This document shows positions 1-11,059 of a stretch of DNA of 50,411 nucleotides, piece by piece. Under the pieces are notes generated by a model. The model worked only from the letters and a program-made list of their open reading frames with translations. It ran no database searches and was not told the origin of the DNA. The stretch spans positions 1 through 50,411 of the forward strand of contig JAGXHE010000181.1 of NCBI GenBank assembly GCA_024636445.1, read 5' to 3'. Source of the DNA: Sulfitobacter sp. (lineage in GTDB: Bacteria; Pseudomonadota; Alphaproteobacteria; Rhodobacterales; Rhodobacteraceae). How positions within the stretch are numbered: position 1 is the stretch's first letter; every line of letters starts with the position of its first letter. The position numbers and the translations under genes were made by a program.

Positions 1-158
1 AGATCACGCCTGCGTGGCGCATCGCCCAGCAGCGCGCGCACGTCGTCCCACGACTGGTCCTCCAACGCGCGGCCCTTGGGACGCACGCGCCCCTTGCCCT
101 TGCCGGATTTCCAGACACCTTGCCGGTTGTCACCCATTGTATCGTGATCTGATGCCAT
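1..158 (-). CDS. N-terminal part of a formate dehydrogenase-associated subunit (NAD-dependent FDH / NuoE-F-like); runs off the left edge
   Basis: Minus-strand translation MASDHDTMGDNRQGVWKSGKGKGRVRPKGRALEDQSWDDVRALLGDAPRRRD; the LLGDAPRRRDLLIE-type N-terminus resembles FDH subunits. Only about 52 aa visible. Confidence 0.45.
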   Translation of the reverse strand, partial: MASDHDTMGDNRQGVWKSGKGKGRVRPKGRALEDQSWDDVRALLGDAPRRRD

Positions 159-361
159 GCTCGGTTCCTGCTCAAGTATGCCCCAAGGGGTCGAATTTCA
201 GGCACATTAGCCCATAGCAGTGCACCGCTTCAGCCCAAAAGCGACCCTTGAGCGCAGAATATGGGTCTCGTATTCATCACCGCAAATGCCAAGCGACACG
301 AATCTGCCGATTTGCCGTGCGCGGACTGGCGCGGCGCGCGCGCTTCTGCCAATCTGGGACT

Positions 362-754
362 ATGATGAAACGTATTTTACTCCTCAGCGCCCTTCTCGCC
401 GCACCCTTGGCCGCCGAACCGATGGATGCAGACGCCTTTGATGCCTACACCAAGGGCAAAACGCTGTTTTTCGGCTCGGGCGGCGCGCCCTACGGGGCCG
501 AGATTTACCTCGAAAATCGTCGCGTGCGCTGGTCGTTTCTGGATGGCGAATGCAAGGACGGCTATTGGTACGAAGAGGCAGGTAACATCTGTTTCATCTA
601 CGAAGATCGCCCCGATCCGCAATGCTGGACGTTCGAGCAACGCGGCAGCGGCCTGATGGCGCAATTCCAGAACGAACCGGGGTCTCTGTCGCTGTACGAA
701 GCGCAGGATCTGGGCGAGGAAATGCTCTGCCTCGGTCCCAAGATCGGCGTGTAG
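362..754 (+). CDS. hypothetical secreted protein, about 130 aa
   Basis: MMKRILLLSALLAAPLAAEP signal peptide followed by an open frame; ATG at 362. Confidence 0.7.
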   Translation: MMKRILLLSALLAAPLAAEPMDADAFDAYTKGKTLFFGSGGAPYGAEIYLENRRVRWSFLDGECKDGYWYEEAGNICFIYEDRPDPQCWTFEQRGSGLMAQFQNEPGSLSLYEAQDLGEEMLCLGPKIGV

Positions 755-796
755 CCGCCCGCCATTGACCCAAAGGACCACGGCGGGCGCAAGCCC

Positions 797-2170
797 CTAG
801 CCCAGAACAGTTTTTACCGCACGGGCCGTGGCCGCAACGACCTGATCTGCCTCCGCCTTGCTCAGGCAGAACGGCGGCGCAAAGCCTAGGATATCGCCCT
901 GCGGCATGGCCCGCGCGATAACCTTGTCCTGCGACAGCAAAGTGGCCGACACCTGCGCGCCGATCTTGTCGGCGGCATCAAAAAATGTGCGGCTGTCACG
1001 ATCTTTCACGAACTCGACGGCGCACAGCATCCCCTCGCCACGGATCTCGCCCACGTGAGGGTGATCGCCCAGTGCCTCGGTCATCGTCTTGTTCAGATAG
1101 CCGCCAACCTCGCCTGCGTTGCTGATCAGGTTCAGGTCATCGATCAGTTTGAGGTTGGCCACGCCCGCCGCAGCCCCGATGGGGTGCGCCGAATAGGTCC
1201 AGCCGTGGCCGATGGGGCCGTTTTCATCCGTTCCCTGCTCCAGCACCTTCCAGACCTTGTCGCCGATGATCGACCCCGACAGCGGCGCATAGGCCGACGT
1301 CAGACCCTTGGCGATTGTGATGATATCCGCCTCAAGCCCGTAGTGATCGCTGCCGAACATGGTGCCCAGACGGCCAAACCCGGTGACGACCTCGTCGACC
1401 ACCAGCAAGATGTCGTGCTTTTTCAACACCTCCTGTATCGCGGCCCAATAGCCTTCGGGCGGCGGCACGATGCCGCCTGTGCCCAGGACCGGTTCGCCGA
1501 TGAAGGCGGCGATGGTGTCGGCCCCTTCCCGCGCGATCAGCGCCTCAAGCTCGGAGACGCAGTGGGCGACAAATTGCGCCTCGGTCTGGTCCAGGTCCGC
1601 GCGGCGGAAATAATAGGGCGCCTCGGTGTGGATCACCTGATCTATCGGCAGGTCGAATTTCTTGTGGAACAGTTCAAGCCCGGTCAACGAGCCGGTGACC
1701 AGACCCGATCCGTGGTAGCCACGCCAGCGGCTGATGATTTTTTTCTTTTGCGGGCGACCAAGGATGTTGTTGTAATACCATATCAATTTCACATTGGTCT
1801 CGTTTGCGTCCGACCCGCCGAGGCCGAAATACACTTTGGACATATTCGAAGGCGCGCGGTCGAGAATCATTTTCGACAGCGTGATCGACGCCTCGGTGCC
1901 GTGACCGACGTAAGAGTGGTAATAGGCCAGCTCGCGCGCCTGATCGGCGATGGCTTCGGCGATTTCCTGTCGGCCGTAGCCCACGTTGACACAGTAAAGC
2001 CCGGCAAAGGCATCAAGCAGGCGGTTGCCGTCGCGGTCTTCGATGTGGACGCCGCTGGCGGTCTTGATCACACGGTTCGGGCTTTCGCCACGGGCGTGCT
2101 GGGCCAGATGGGTTGAGGGGTGAAAGAAATTCTCGCGGTCCCATTGGTCCAATTGATCGTTCTTCAGCAT
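797..2170 (-). CDS. class III PLP-dependent aminotransferase (omega-aminotransferase family)
   Basis: Long ORF with VVDEVVTGFGRLGTMFGS and ITIAKGLTSAYAPLSG (PLP lysine) motifs; likely start MLKNDQLDQWD. Confidence 0.9.
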   Translation of the reverse strand: MLKNDQLDQWDRENFFHPSTHLAQHARGESPNRVIKTASGVHIEDRDGNRLLDAFAGLYCVNVGYGRQEIAEAIADQARELAYYHSYVGHGTEASITLSKMILDRAPSNMSKVYFGLGGSDANETNVKLIWYYNNILGRPQKKKIISRWRGYHGSGLVTGSLTGLELFHKKFDLPIDQVIHTEAPYYFRRADLDQTEAQFVAHCVSELEALIAREGADTIAAFIGEPVLGTGGIVPPPEGYWAAIQEVLKKHDILLVVDEVVTGFGRLGTMFGSDHYGLEADIITIAKGLTSAYAPLSGSIIGDKVWKVLEQGTDENGPIGHGWTYSAHPIGAAAGVANLKLIDDLNLISNAGEVGGYLNKTMTEALGDHPHVGEIRGEGMLCAVEFVKDRDSRTFFDAADKIGAQVSATLLSQDKVIARAMPQGDILGFAPPFCLSKAEADQVVAATARAVKTVLG

Positions 2171-2377
2171 GCTGACGGTCCTTTCGCGCACTTGGGGTGT
2201 TGATCCCGCAGACCTATTGGATTTTCACGACAACTGCCATGCTTGTGTGGTTTCGCGGCACATCGGTGGGACGCAACGGAACGGGGTATTCCGACACTCC
2301 TGCAGAACGCGGGCGTGGACGCAGGCCCAAACGGCGCGCCATGATGGGCCTGAATATGATGGGGAGGAGACCCGCAG

Positions 2378-3415
2378 ATGACGCAAAGATGGACACACAG
2401 GCCAGAGGGATCGAACTGGGGTGATTTTGGCCCCGATGACCAGATCGGGCGGCTGAACCTGATGGACCGCGCCAAGGTCAAACAGGGGCTGGCCGAGGCG
2501 GTCGAGGGGATCACCTTTTGCCTGTCACTGCCGCTGGATTACCCCGGCGGCAGCGGGTTGAACCCGCGCCGCAAACCGCCCGTGGTGCGCCCGACACTGC
2601 GCGAGGGGGCGGTGAACTTTAACGCCACAATCCCCGGTGCGTCGGATGTGCTGTGCGACGATCTGGCGATCCTACACCTGCAATATTCGACGCAATGGGA
2701 CGCGCTGTGTCACGTGGGCGGGCAGTTCGACACGGACGGCGACGGCGAGACGGCAAAGGTTTTCTACAACGGCTACCGCGCGGGCGAGCACATCATCGCA
2801 CCCGAAGCACTCGATGATGCGGGTGTGGGCGCGGATATGAAAACGCACAGCACCTCGCAGGCGACCGCACTGGGCATCGAGAACGCAGCCGCCCACGGCA
2901 TTCAGGGGCGCGGCGTGCTGGTCGATCTGCGCGCACATTTCGGCGACGACCGCACGCTGGTGGGCTATGACAAGCTGATGCAGGTGATGGAGCAGGACGG
3001 CGTGAGCGTCGAGGCCGGCGACATGCTGGTGCTGCACACAGGGTTTGCGCAGGTGATATTGGACATGAACAAAGAGCCGGACGAGGACCGATTGCACAAT
3101 GCCTGCGCCGTGCTGGACGGGCGGGATGCGCGCCTGCTGCAATGGATCACCGACAGCGGGATCGCGGCGATTGCCGCCGACAATTACGCGGTCGAGGGCT
3201 ATCCCGCGACACCGGGCGAGGGCTGTTGCTCCACCCTGCCCTTGCACGAACATTGCCTGTTCAAGAACGGGATCATGCTGGGCGAGCTGTGGCACCTGAC
3301 ACCGCTGGCCGAGTGGTTGCGGGCCAACGGGCGGTCGCGGTTCCTGATTACGGCCCCACCATTGCGCCTGCCCTCGGCCGTGGGCTCGCCCGTCACGCCC
3401 ATCGCGACGGTCTAG
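2378..3415 (+). CDS. cyclase family protein (kynurenine formamidase-like)
   Basis: 345-aa ORF with LQYSTQWDALCHVGGQFD (HxGTHxD-like) and AADNYAVEGYP regions typical of bacterial cyclase-family proteins. Confidence 0.8.
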   Translation: MTQRWTHRPEGSNWGDFGPDDQIGRLNLMDRAKVKQGLAEAVEGITFCLSLPLDYPGGSGLNPRRKPPVVRPTLREGAVNFNATIPGASDVLCDDLAILHLQYSTQWDALCHVGGQFDTDGDGETAKVFYNGYRAGEHIIAPEALDDAGVGADMKTHSTSQATALGIENAAAHGIQGRGVLVDLRAHFGDDRTLVGYDKLMQVMEQDGVSVEAGDMLVLHTGFAQVILDMNKEPDEDRLHNACAVLDGRDARLLQWITDSGIAAIAADNYAVEGYPATPGEGCCSTLPLHEHCLFKNGIMLGELWHLTPLAEWLRANGRSRFLITAPPLRLPSAVGSPVTPIATV

Positions 3416-4956
3416 AACAGCGATCCCTGATCGGGGGCCTTGGGGGCGGATTTCTTCGGGGCCGCCGCCTTGCCACCGACCACCAGCTTGCCATCGGCAA
3501 ATTCGATCTCGAGGCTGGCGGATTTTTTCGCGCCCGCCTTGGTCGTGACCAGATCGCCGTCGCCGCGCACCACCGCATAGCCACGCGCCAGGGTCGCCTT
3601 GTAACTCAGCGTTTCGCGCAACCGGTCCATCGCGTCGATCTTGCGGCGCAGGATCTCGGTCTGGCCTTGGCCCGCGCGCACGATGCCAGCGGTCAGACGG
3701 TCCAGATCGCGCCGTGCCGTGGCGGTTTGCGCCGTAAGTGCCGCAGGGTCGAACCGGCCTGTGCGCGTGGCAAAGCGGTCTGACTTCGCCGCCACCGCGC
3801 GGGCAAGTGCGGGGGCCAGACGCGCCGACAGCTTGTCCAGATCGCGCCGTGCCGTCATCACGCTGCGGCGCAGGGTGGCGGGGCGCAGACTGCCCGAAGC
3901 CTCGGACAGCTTGACCTTGCGCCGCTGTACGCCTGCGATCAGCGCAGGGCCCAGTCGGTCGCCAAGAACGTCCAGCCGCTGACGCGGGCTTTCCACCAAT
4001 GTCTCGGGGCGCGGCAGGGCCCGGCCCAGATCGCTCAGCCGTTGGCGGCGACGGATCAGCGTGGTCGACAGCGCCTGCGACATGCGCGCGCCCTGCCCGC
4101 CCAGCCATGCCAGCAGTTCGTGGCGCACCGGCACCGCCAGTTCCGCAGCCGCCGTGGGCGTGGGCGCGCGCCTGTCGGAAACAAAGTCGATTAATGTCGT
4201 GTCGGTCTCGTGGCCTACGGCGGAAATCAGCGGAATATCCGAGGCAGCCGCCGCGCGCGCGACGATCTCTTCGTTGAACCCCCACAGGTCCTCAACACTG
4301 CCGCCGCCACGCGCCACGATCAGCAGGTCGGGCCGGGGCAATGCTCCGCCGACCGACATGGCATTGAACCCCTCGATGGCGCGGGCCACCTCGGTTGCAC
4401 AACGCTCGCCCTGAACGGCCACGGGCCAGATCAGCACCTTGCGCGGGAACCGGTCGCGCAGGCGGTGCAGGATATCACGGATCACCGCCCCCGAAGGCGA
4501 AGTGACCACGCCGATGATATCGGGCAGATAAGGCAAGGGCCGCTTGCGGGCGACGTCGAACAGCCCCTCGGCCTGCAACATCGCCTTTCGCTTTTCCAGC
4601 AGCGCCATCAGCGCGCCCATACCTGCGGGTTTGATATCCTCGATGACGATCTGGTATTTCGACTGCCCGCCAAAGGTGGTGATCCGCCCGGTGGCGATCA
4701 CTTCCATGCCCTCTTCGGGCTGGGTTTGCAGACGGCTGGCCACACCTTTCCACATCACGCCGGAAATCACGCTCTGGTCGTCCTTGAGGTCCAGATAGAC
4801 ATGCCCCGAGCGCGGACGCGACACGCGACCGACCTCGCCGCGGATGCGGACGTGGCCAAACTCGCCCTCGATCACCCGCTTGATCGCACCCGAAAGCTCG
4901 GTCACGCTGAACTCGGGTGAATTGCCGGCCTCGGCGGGGTCGTCGATCAGGTCCAT
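3412..4956 (-). CDS. xseA: exodeoxyribonuclease VII large subunit
   Basis: MDLIDDPAEAGNSPEFSVTELSGAIKRVIEGEFGHVRIRGEVGRVSRPRSGHVYLDLKDD...; OB-fold and catalytic domain, with GVVTSPSGAVIRDILHRL and RGGGSVEDLWGFNEE. Confidence 0.95.
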   Translation of the reverse strand: MDLIDDPAEAGNSPEFSVTELSGAIKRVIEGEFGHVRIRGEVGRVSRPRSGHVYLDLKDDQSVISGVMWKGVASRLQTQPEEGMEVIATGRITTFGGQSKYQIVIEDIKPAGMGALMALLEKRKAMLQAEGLFDVARKRPLPYLPDIIGVVTSPSGAVIRDILHRLRDRFPRKVLIWPVAVQGERCATEVARAIEGFNAMSVGGALPRPDLLIVARGGGSVEDLWGFNEEIVARAAAASDIPLISAVGHETDTTLIDFVSDRRAPTPTAAAELAVPVRHELLAWLGGQGARMSQALSTTLIRRRQRLSDLGRALPRPETLVESPRQRLDVLGDRLGPALIAGVQRRKVKLSEASGSLRPATLRRSVMTARRDLDKLSARLAPALARAVAAKSDRFATRTGRFDPAALTAQTATARRDLDRLTAGIVRAGQGQTEILRRKIDAMDRLRETLSYKATLARGYAVVRGDGDLVTTKAGAKKSASLEIEFADGKLVVGGKAAAPKKSAPKAPDQGSLF

Positions 4957-5034
4957 GGGCGGTGCCTTGCGTGCTTGTGTGGCGGGTGCGCGCAGACTAG
5001 AACGCGGGGCAACAAAGGCCAAGGAGTGTGCGGC

Positions 5035-6300
5035 ATGAATATTCTGATCCTCGGCGGTGGTGGCCGTGAACATGCCTTGGCATGGGCGGTGGTGCAAAAC
5101 CCCAAATGTGACAGGCTGATCGTCGCCCCCGGCAACGCGGGCATCGAGGCCATGGCGGAATGTGCCTCGCTCGACATCGAAGACGGCGGTCAGGTGATAG
5201 CACTGGTCGAGGAAGAATCGATTGATTTCGTGATCGTCGGTCCCGAAGCGCCGCTGGCTGCGGGTGTTGCCGACCGGCTTCGCGATGCGGGCGTTCTGGT
5301 CTTTGGACCAAGTGCCGCCGCCGCGCAGCTGGAGGCGTCCAAGGCGTTTACCAAGGAAATTTGCGATGCCTGCGGGGCCAATACCGCCGCCTACGGCCAT
5401 TTCACCGATGCAGCATCCGCCCGCGCCTATGTGCAAAAGCAAGGCGCGCCGATCGTGGTCAAAGCCGATGGTCTGGCCGCAGGCAAGGGTGTGATCATCG
5501 CCGAAACCGTGGCCGAAGCCGAAGCCGCCATCGACGACATGTTCGGCGGCGCCTTTGGCGGGGCCGGTGCCGAGGTGGTGATCGAGGAGTTCATGGAAGG
5601 CGAGGAAGCGTCGTTCTTCGTCCTGTGTGACGGCACCGACGTGCTGCCGATGGGCACGGCGCAGGACCACAAGCGCGTCGGCGAAGGCGACACCGGACCC
5701 AACACCGGCGGCATGGGTGCCTATTCCCCCGCGCCGGTGCTGACGGATCAGATTGCGCAAGCGGCGCTGGATCAGATCATCAAACCCTGCATGGACGAGA
5801 TGGCCAAGCGCGGAATGCCCTATCAGGGGGTTCTCTACGCAGGCCTGATGATCAAGGACGGCGTGCCGCGTCTGGTGGAATACAACGTGCGCTTTGGCGA
5901 CCCGGAATGTCAGGTCCTGATGATGCGGCTGGGGGCGCAGGCGATGGATCTGATGCATGCCGCAGCTCAGGGCCGTCTGGCCGAGGCGCGGGTGAACTGG
6001 GCCGATGATCATGCAATCACTGTGGTGATGGCGGCCAAAGGCTACCCAGACGCCTATGAAAAAGGCACGGTCATCGGCGGGCTGGACGCGCTGCCCGAAG
6101 ACAGCAGCAACATGGTCTTTCACGCAGGCACCAAGCGCGAAGGCGGCAACGTGGTGGCCACAGGGGGCCGCGTTCTGAACGTGACTGCGCGCGGCGCGTC
6201 ACTGGCCGAAGCGCGAAACCGTGCCTATGCGATGGTCGATGCGGTGGATTGGGATGGCGGATTCTGTCGGCGGGACATCGGCTGGCGGGCGCTGGACTGA
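5035..6300 (+). CDS. purD: phosphoribosylamine--glycine ligase
   Basis: [20 protein letters not shown]-grasp, [28 protein letters not shown]. Confidence 0.97.
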   Translation: MNILILGGGGREHALAWAVVQNPKCDRLIVAPGNAGIEAMAECASLDIEDGGQVIALVEEESIDFVIVGPEAPLAAGVADRLRDAGVLVFGPSAAAAQLEASKAFTKEICDACGANTAAYGHFTDAASARAYVQKQGAPIVVKADGLAAGKGVIIAETVAEAEAAIDDMFGGAFGGAGAEVVIEEFMEGEEASFFVLCDGTDVLPMGTAQDHKRVGEGDTGPNTGGMGAYSPAPVLTDQIAQAALDQIIKPCMDEMAKRGMPYQGVLYAGLMIKDGVPRLVEYNVRFGDPECQVLMMRLGAQAMDLMHAAAQGRLAEARVNWADDHAITVVMAAKGYPDAYEKGTVIGGLDALPEDSSNMVFHAGTKREGGNVVATGGRVLNVTARGASLAEARNRAYAMVDAVDWDGGFCRRDIGWRALD

Positions 6301-6311
6301 GGGCGGCTTGA

Positions 6312-6367
6312 GGGGCTCTGCCCCCGCGTCTGCGACGCGTCCCCGGAGTTTTTCTGGCAAGATGAAG
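6312..6367 (+). repeat. Dispersed intergenic hairpin element, copy 1
   Basis: GGGGCTCTGCCCCCGCGTCTGCGACGCGTCCCCGGAGTTTTTCTGGCAAGATGAAG; matches the reverse complement of 31115-31171. Confidence 0.65.
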
Positions 6368-6369
6368 GG

Positions 6370-7085
6370 TCAGCGGCAGGTCAGGGCACGGATCATGGCA
6401 GCGGCGCTGTAAGGGCCAAGGCTGCGGATCGTGGTGCTGTCATTGGCAAGACGTGTGGCTACTATTTGTGACCAATCGGCATTGGCGGTGATGACTTCGT
6501 GCGTGCTGTCACACGTGCGTAACCCGCCTGCTATGGTCTCTTCGCCGATGCGGTGATTGGTCAGGCCCGGTTGATCGGTGACATGGTGCAACGCACCGTT
6601 GCGGTAGCGCCAGATGCGCAGAACGCGGGCCAGATGCGGGCGGTCGATGTAGGCGATCTCGATATGACCGTCGCCGTCCAGATCGGCAATCGCCACAGGC
6701 GCAAGCCAGCGGTTGCGTTGCCCGATGGGCGGCGTGGCGGTGCGGGTCAGCTTGCTGCCGTTCAGCCGGTAGACAACAAGTGCTGCCCCTTGGGTGATCG
6801 TGCTTTCGACCACGACAGCTTCGGGGATGCCGTCGTGATCGAGGTCAGCCAGTCGCGGGACCATGTCCTCGAACACGGCGCTTTCGGGCAAGGTCACGCA
6901 GGCCTGCGCATCAGGCCCGGACAGACACAGAGGCCCCCATTCGGGAAGATCGCCCATGATGGCGTGACCATAGCGATGCGTCGGAGCCTCGAACCGGGCG
7001 GTAAAAGCACCCGCGCGCACCTCGGCCAGCGGTTCCGCCGCCGAGGCACCAGCCAGCAGCGCCCACAAGAGCGCCGCCAGCCGCA

Positions 7086-7086
<1 letters not shown>
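6370..7086 (-). CDS. secreted VCBS/FG-GAP repeat-containing protein
   Basis: Signal peptide MRLAALLWALLAGASAAEP; repeated DLDHDGIPEAVVVE and DLDGDGHIEIAYID calcium-binding-like motifs. Confidence 0.75.
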
Positions 7087-8161
<1,075 letters not shown>

Positions 8162-8162
8162 C

Positions 8163-8192
8163 AAAAGGCCGGACACATCGGCCCGGCCTTTC
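8163..8192. terminator. bidirectional intrinsic terminator between convergent genes
   Basis: AAAGGCCGG...CCGGCCTTT, 9-bp stem, between the stop at 8161 (+) and the stop at 8217 (-). Confidence 0.75.
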
Positions 8193-8216
8193 ACACATTC
8201 GGATCAGCGCCTTGGC

Positions 8217-9692
8217 TTATTCGGCAATGCCCAGCGCGACAAATCGCGGGTCACCGGCACGGCGCACCAGCAACAGCAGCGACTTGCGCCCGCCTTCCTT
8301 GACCTCGGCCACACGTGTTTCGAAATCAGCGATCGACGAGATCTTCTGCTGACCCGCTTCGGTGATCACGTCACCCGCGCGCAACCCTTTCTCATAGGCC
8401 TCCGATGCTTCATCGACGTCGGCCACAGCCAACCCGACCAGATCATTGGCAACGCCCAGTTGCTCGCGCACTTCGTCTGTCAGAGGCGTCAGTGTCAGGC
8501 CCAGAACCTGCTTGGTGGTTTCAGGGGTTTCTTCGGGGTCGGGTCCGGGTGCCACGGCCGGCACGGCGCCTTCGGCTTCTTCACGGCGGCCAAGCGTGAC
8601 TTTCAGCGTCACGGTCTTGCCATCGCGGAACACCATGACACGCACGGCTTCGCCCACCGGGCTGTTGCCCACCTGACGGACCAGACCGCGGGTGTCGGCC
8701 ACTTCGACGCCGGCGAAGCTGACGATCACGTCGCCGTCCTTCATGCCTGCTTCCATCGCGGGACCTTCGGGCACCGAAGTGACCAACGCACCGGCGGTTT
8801 TCTCCAGCCCCATCGCCTCGGCGATATCAGGTGTCACATCCTGGATGCGCACGCCCAGCCAACCACGGCGGGTCTCACCGAATTCCTGCAGCTGATTGAC
8901 CACCCGCGTTACCACATTGGAGGCCATCGAAAAGCCTATCCCGATCGAGCCGCCGGTGGGTGACAGGATCGCGGTGTTCACACCAATGACCTGGCCGTCC
9001 ATGTTGAACAAAGGACCGCCCGAGTTGCCCCGGTTGATCGCAGCGTCGGTCTGAATGTAGTCATCATAGGTGCCGCTCAGCGCACGGTTACGAGCTGATA
9101 CGATACCGGCCGAGACCGAAAAGCCCTGACCCAGCGGGTTGCCCATTGCAATCACCCAGTCGCCCACGCGCGCGGCGTCGCTGTCACCGAAGGGAACGAA
9201 GGGCAACGGACCGTCGGCCTCGACCTTCAGCAGGGCGATGTCGGTGTTGGGATCGGTGCCCACGACCGTCGCATCCAGTTCACTGCCGTTGAAGAACTCG
9301 ACCTTGATCTCGTCAGCGCCTTCGATCACGTGGTTGTTGGTGACAACATAACCATCTTCGGAGATGACAAAGCCCGAGCCCAGTGCGGAGGACCGTCGGG
9401 GACGGTCACCATTGTTGTTACGGTCCTGAAATTCGCGAAAGAAATCCTCGAACGGGCTGCCCTCGGGCACGATGCCCTGCGGCCCGGTGTTGCCTGCGAC
9501 CACCGTGGATGTGGTAATGTTCACGACCGAGGGGCTGATCTTCTCGGCCAGAGGCGCCAGGCTCTCCGGCTTGGCCTGAGCCGCGATCACCTGCGCGAGC
9601 ACAAGGATCATCGCCAGGGCCGTCAGCCACATGGCACGAAGTTGAAAGGATGGGGTGCGTTTCATCGACACCGCGACCGCTCTGGTCTGCAT
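8217..9692 (-). CDS. degP: Do/DegP-family periplasmic serine endoprotease
   Basis: Signal peptide; GSGFVISEDGYVVTNNHVIEGADEI, TDIALLKV, INRGNSGGPLFNMDGQVIGVNTAI catalytic regions; two PDZ domains. Confidence 0.93.
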   Translation of the reverse strand: MQTRAVAVSMKRTPSFQLRAMWLTALAMILVLAQVIAAQAKPESLAPLAEKISPSVVNITTSTVVAGNTGPQGIVPEGSPFEDFFREFQDRNNNGDRPRRSSALGSGFVISEDGYVVTNNHVIEGADEIKVEFFNGSELDATVVGTDPNTDIALLKVEADGPLPFVPFGDSDAARVGDWVIAMGNPLGQGFSVSAGIVSARNRALSGTYDDYIQTDAAINRGNSGGPLFNMDGQVIGVNTAILSPTGGSIGIGFSMASNVVTRVVNQLQEFGETRRGWLGVRIQDVTPDIAEAMGLEKTAGALVTSVPEGPAMEAGMKDGDVIVSFAGVEVADTRGLVRQVGNSPVGEAVRVMVFRDGKTVTLKVTLGRREEAEGAVPAVAPGPDPEETPETTKQVLGLTLTPLTDEVREQLGVANDLVGLAVADVDEASEAYEKGLRAGDVITEAGQQKISSIADFETRVAEVKEGGRKSLLLLVRRAGDPRFVALGIAE

Positions 9693-9966
9693 ACGACGTT
9701 CTCCTGCTGTCCATGCGGACGGATCGTCCGCTTTACACATTGCTGCGCGTCTGCGCCATACCGTGCATCTAGGGTTGCAAGCATGCAACATCAAAGATGA
9801 AATCAGTGCCATCCTTTCAAGACCTCGTTACCAATCTGTGAACCGCTGCCCGCTCAGACAAGCCCAAGGTGCGAAACTTCTTTTGGCTTTCAATATCCCC
9901 GCCGAAGGCATCAAGCCAAATTTTGGAAAAATTTGAACAAAATCAATTGGCGCGCCAGCGCCGCAG

Positions 9967-10164
9967 TCAATTCAGGCCCAGCTGATAGGCGATACACACC
10001 AGCAACAGACCGCTCACCAAAGCGAGAAGACCCACCTGTCTGCGCGCAGCCTCGGGCAGGCTGCGCAGCATTTCCAGCACACGCTCAATAAGCGAAGGGG
10101 CCAGCACATATGCCAGCCCCTCCACCATCAACACCAGTCCAAGGGCCATCAGGACCCACGCCAT
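9967..10164 (-). CDS. DUF2065-type small membrane protein
   Basis: 65 aa, MAWVLMALGLVLMVEGLAYVLAPS..., sits directly after hflC as commonly seen. Confidence 0.8.
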   Translation of the reverse strand: MAWVLMALGLVLMVEGLAYVLAPSLIERVLEMLRSLPEAARRQVGLLALVSGLLLVCIAYQLGLN

Positions 10165-10165
10165 G

Positions 10166-11059
10166 TTACTCGCCTTCGACCGACCGTGCGCCCTGATCCG
10201 AGCGCAGGTAGTTGAAGAACTCGCTGGACGGAGACATGATCATGGTCGAGTTGCTGCCTTGCAGGGCCCGCTCGTAAGCGGTCATCGACCGGTAGAACTC
10301 GAAGAACTCCTCGTCCGCACCGAATGCCGCGGCAAAGATGCTGTTGCGTGCAGCGTCGGCTTCACCACGGATGATGTCTGACTCTCGCGTTGCAACCGAG
10401 ATCAGCTCGACCACCGTCCGGTCTGCCTGTGCACGCACCCGCTGAGCGGCTTCTTCACCGCGTGCGACTTCGTCGGCAGCTTCACGTTCCCGTTCGGCTC
10501 GCATTCGGGCAAAGGTAGCGTCAAGGTTCTGCTCGGGAAGGTTGGTCTTTTTCAGACGCACATCCAGAACATCGAGACCCAGAGGCAAGGCCCGCAGGCG
10601 CGCCTCTTCTGTGATCCGCTCGATATACTCTGCACGATCTGCCGACAGGATGGTGTTCGACGTCACACCTTCCGAACCCAGAACCGCCCGGATCACCGGG
10701 TTCAGGATACCCTGCAACCGTTCTTCGGCAGCGCGCATGCCATTGGCACCGACGGCCTGACGAAACTGCACCACGTCCGCGATGCGGTAACGGGCAAAGG
10801 CGTCGACGACCAGACGACGGTCATCCGACGGTGTCACCTCGGTCGGCACGGTATCAAGCGCCTGAATACGGTCGTCATAGCGCACGACCTGCTGGATCAG
10901 CGGTATCTTGAACGCCAGCCCCGGCTCTTCCTTGACCGACTTGATCTGGCCAAACTGCAAGACCAGCGCCTTTTCGCGCTCGTCGACGATAAAGACCGAG
11001 CTGAGCAGAATTGCCAACAGCACGACCACGGCGGGAATGATAAATGTCGTTTTCCGCAT
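10166..11059 (-). CDS. hflC: protease modulator HflC
   Basis: SPFH protein, SSVFIVDEREKALVLQFGQIKSVKEEPGLAFKIPL; next to hflK. Confidence 0.95.
   Translation of the reverse strand: MRKTTFIIPAVVVLLAILLSSVFIVDEREKALVLQFGQIKSVKEEPGLAFKIPLIQQVVRYDDRIQALDTVPTEVTPSDDRRLVVDAFARYRIADVVQFRQAVGANGMRAAEERLQGILNPVIRAVLGSEGVTSNTILSADRAEYIERITEEARLRALPLGLDVLDVRLKKTNLPEQNLDATFARMRAEREREAADEVARGEEAAQRVRAQADRTVVELISVATRESDIIRGEADAARNSIFAAAFGADEEFFEFYRSMTAYERALQGSNSTMIMSPSSEFFNYLRSDQGARSVEGE

Noticed and set aside
1055-2116. 353-aa plus-strand ORF opposite the aminotransferase gene
   Set aside because: Antisense to a clear coding gene; shadow ORF typical of GC-rich codon usage, with no recognisable domain.
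2672-4285. 537-aa minus-strand ORF spanning the cyclase and xseA genes
   Set aside because: Out of frame with xseA and antisense to the cyclase; low-complexity R/G/P-rich translation.
4957-6123. N-terminal extension of the xseA ORF to 903 aa
   Set aside because: The extension is antisense to purD; the conserved xseA start MDLIDDPAEAG is at 4956.
9693-9966. tRNA or small RNA in the gap upstream of degP
   Set aside because: No cloverleaf or strong hairpin found; most likely a promoter/leader region.
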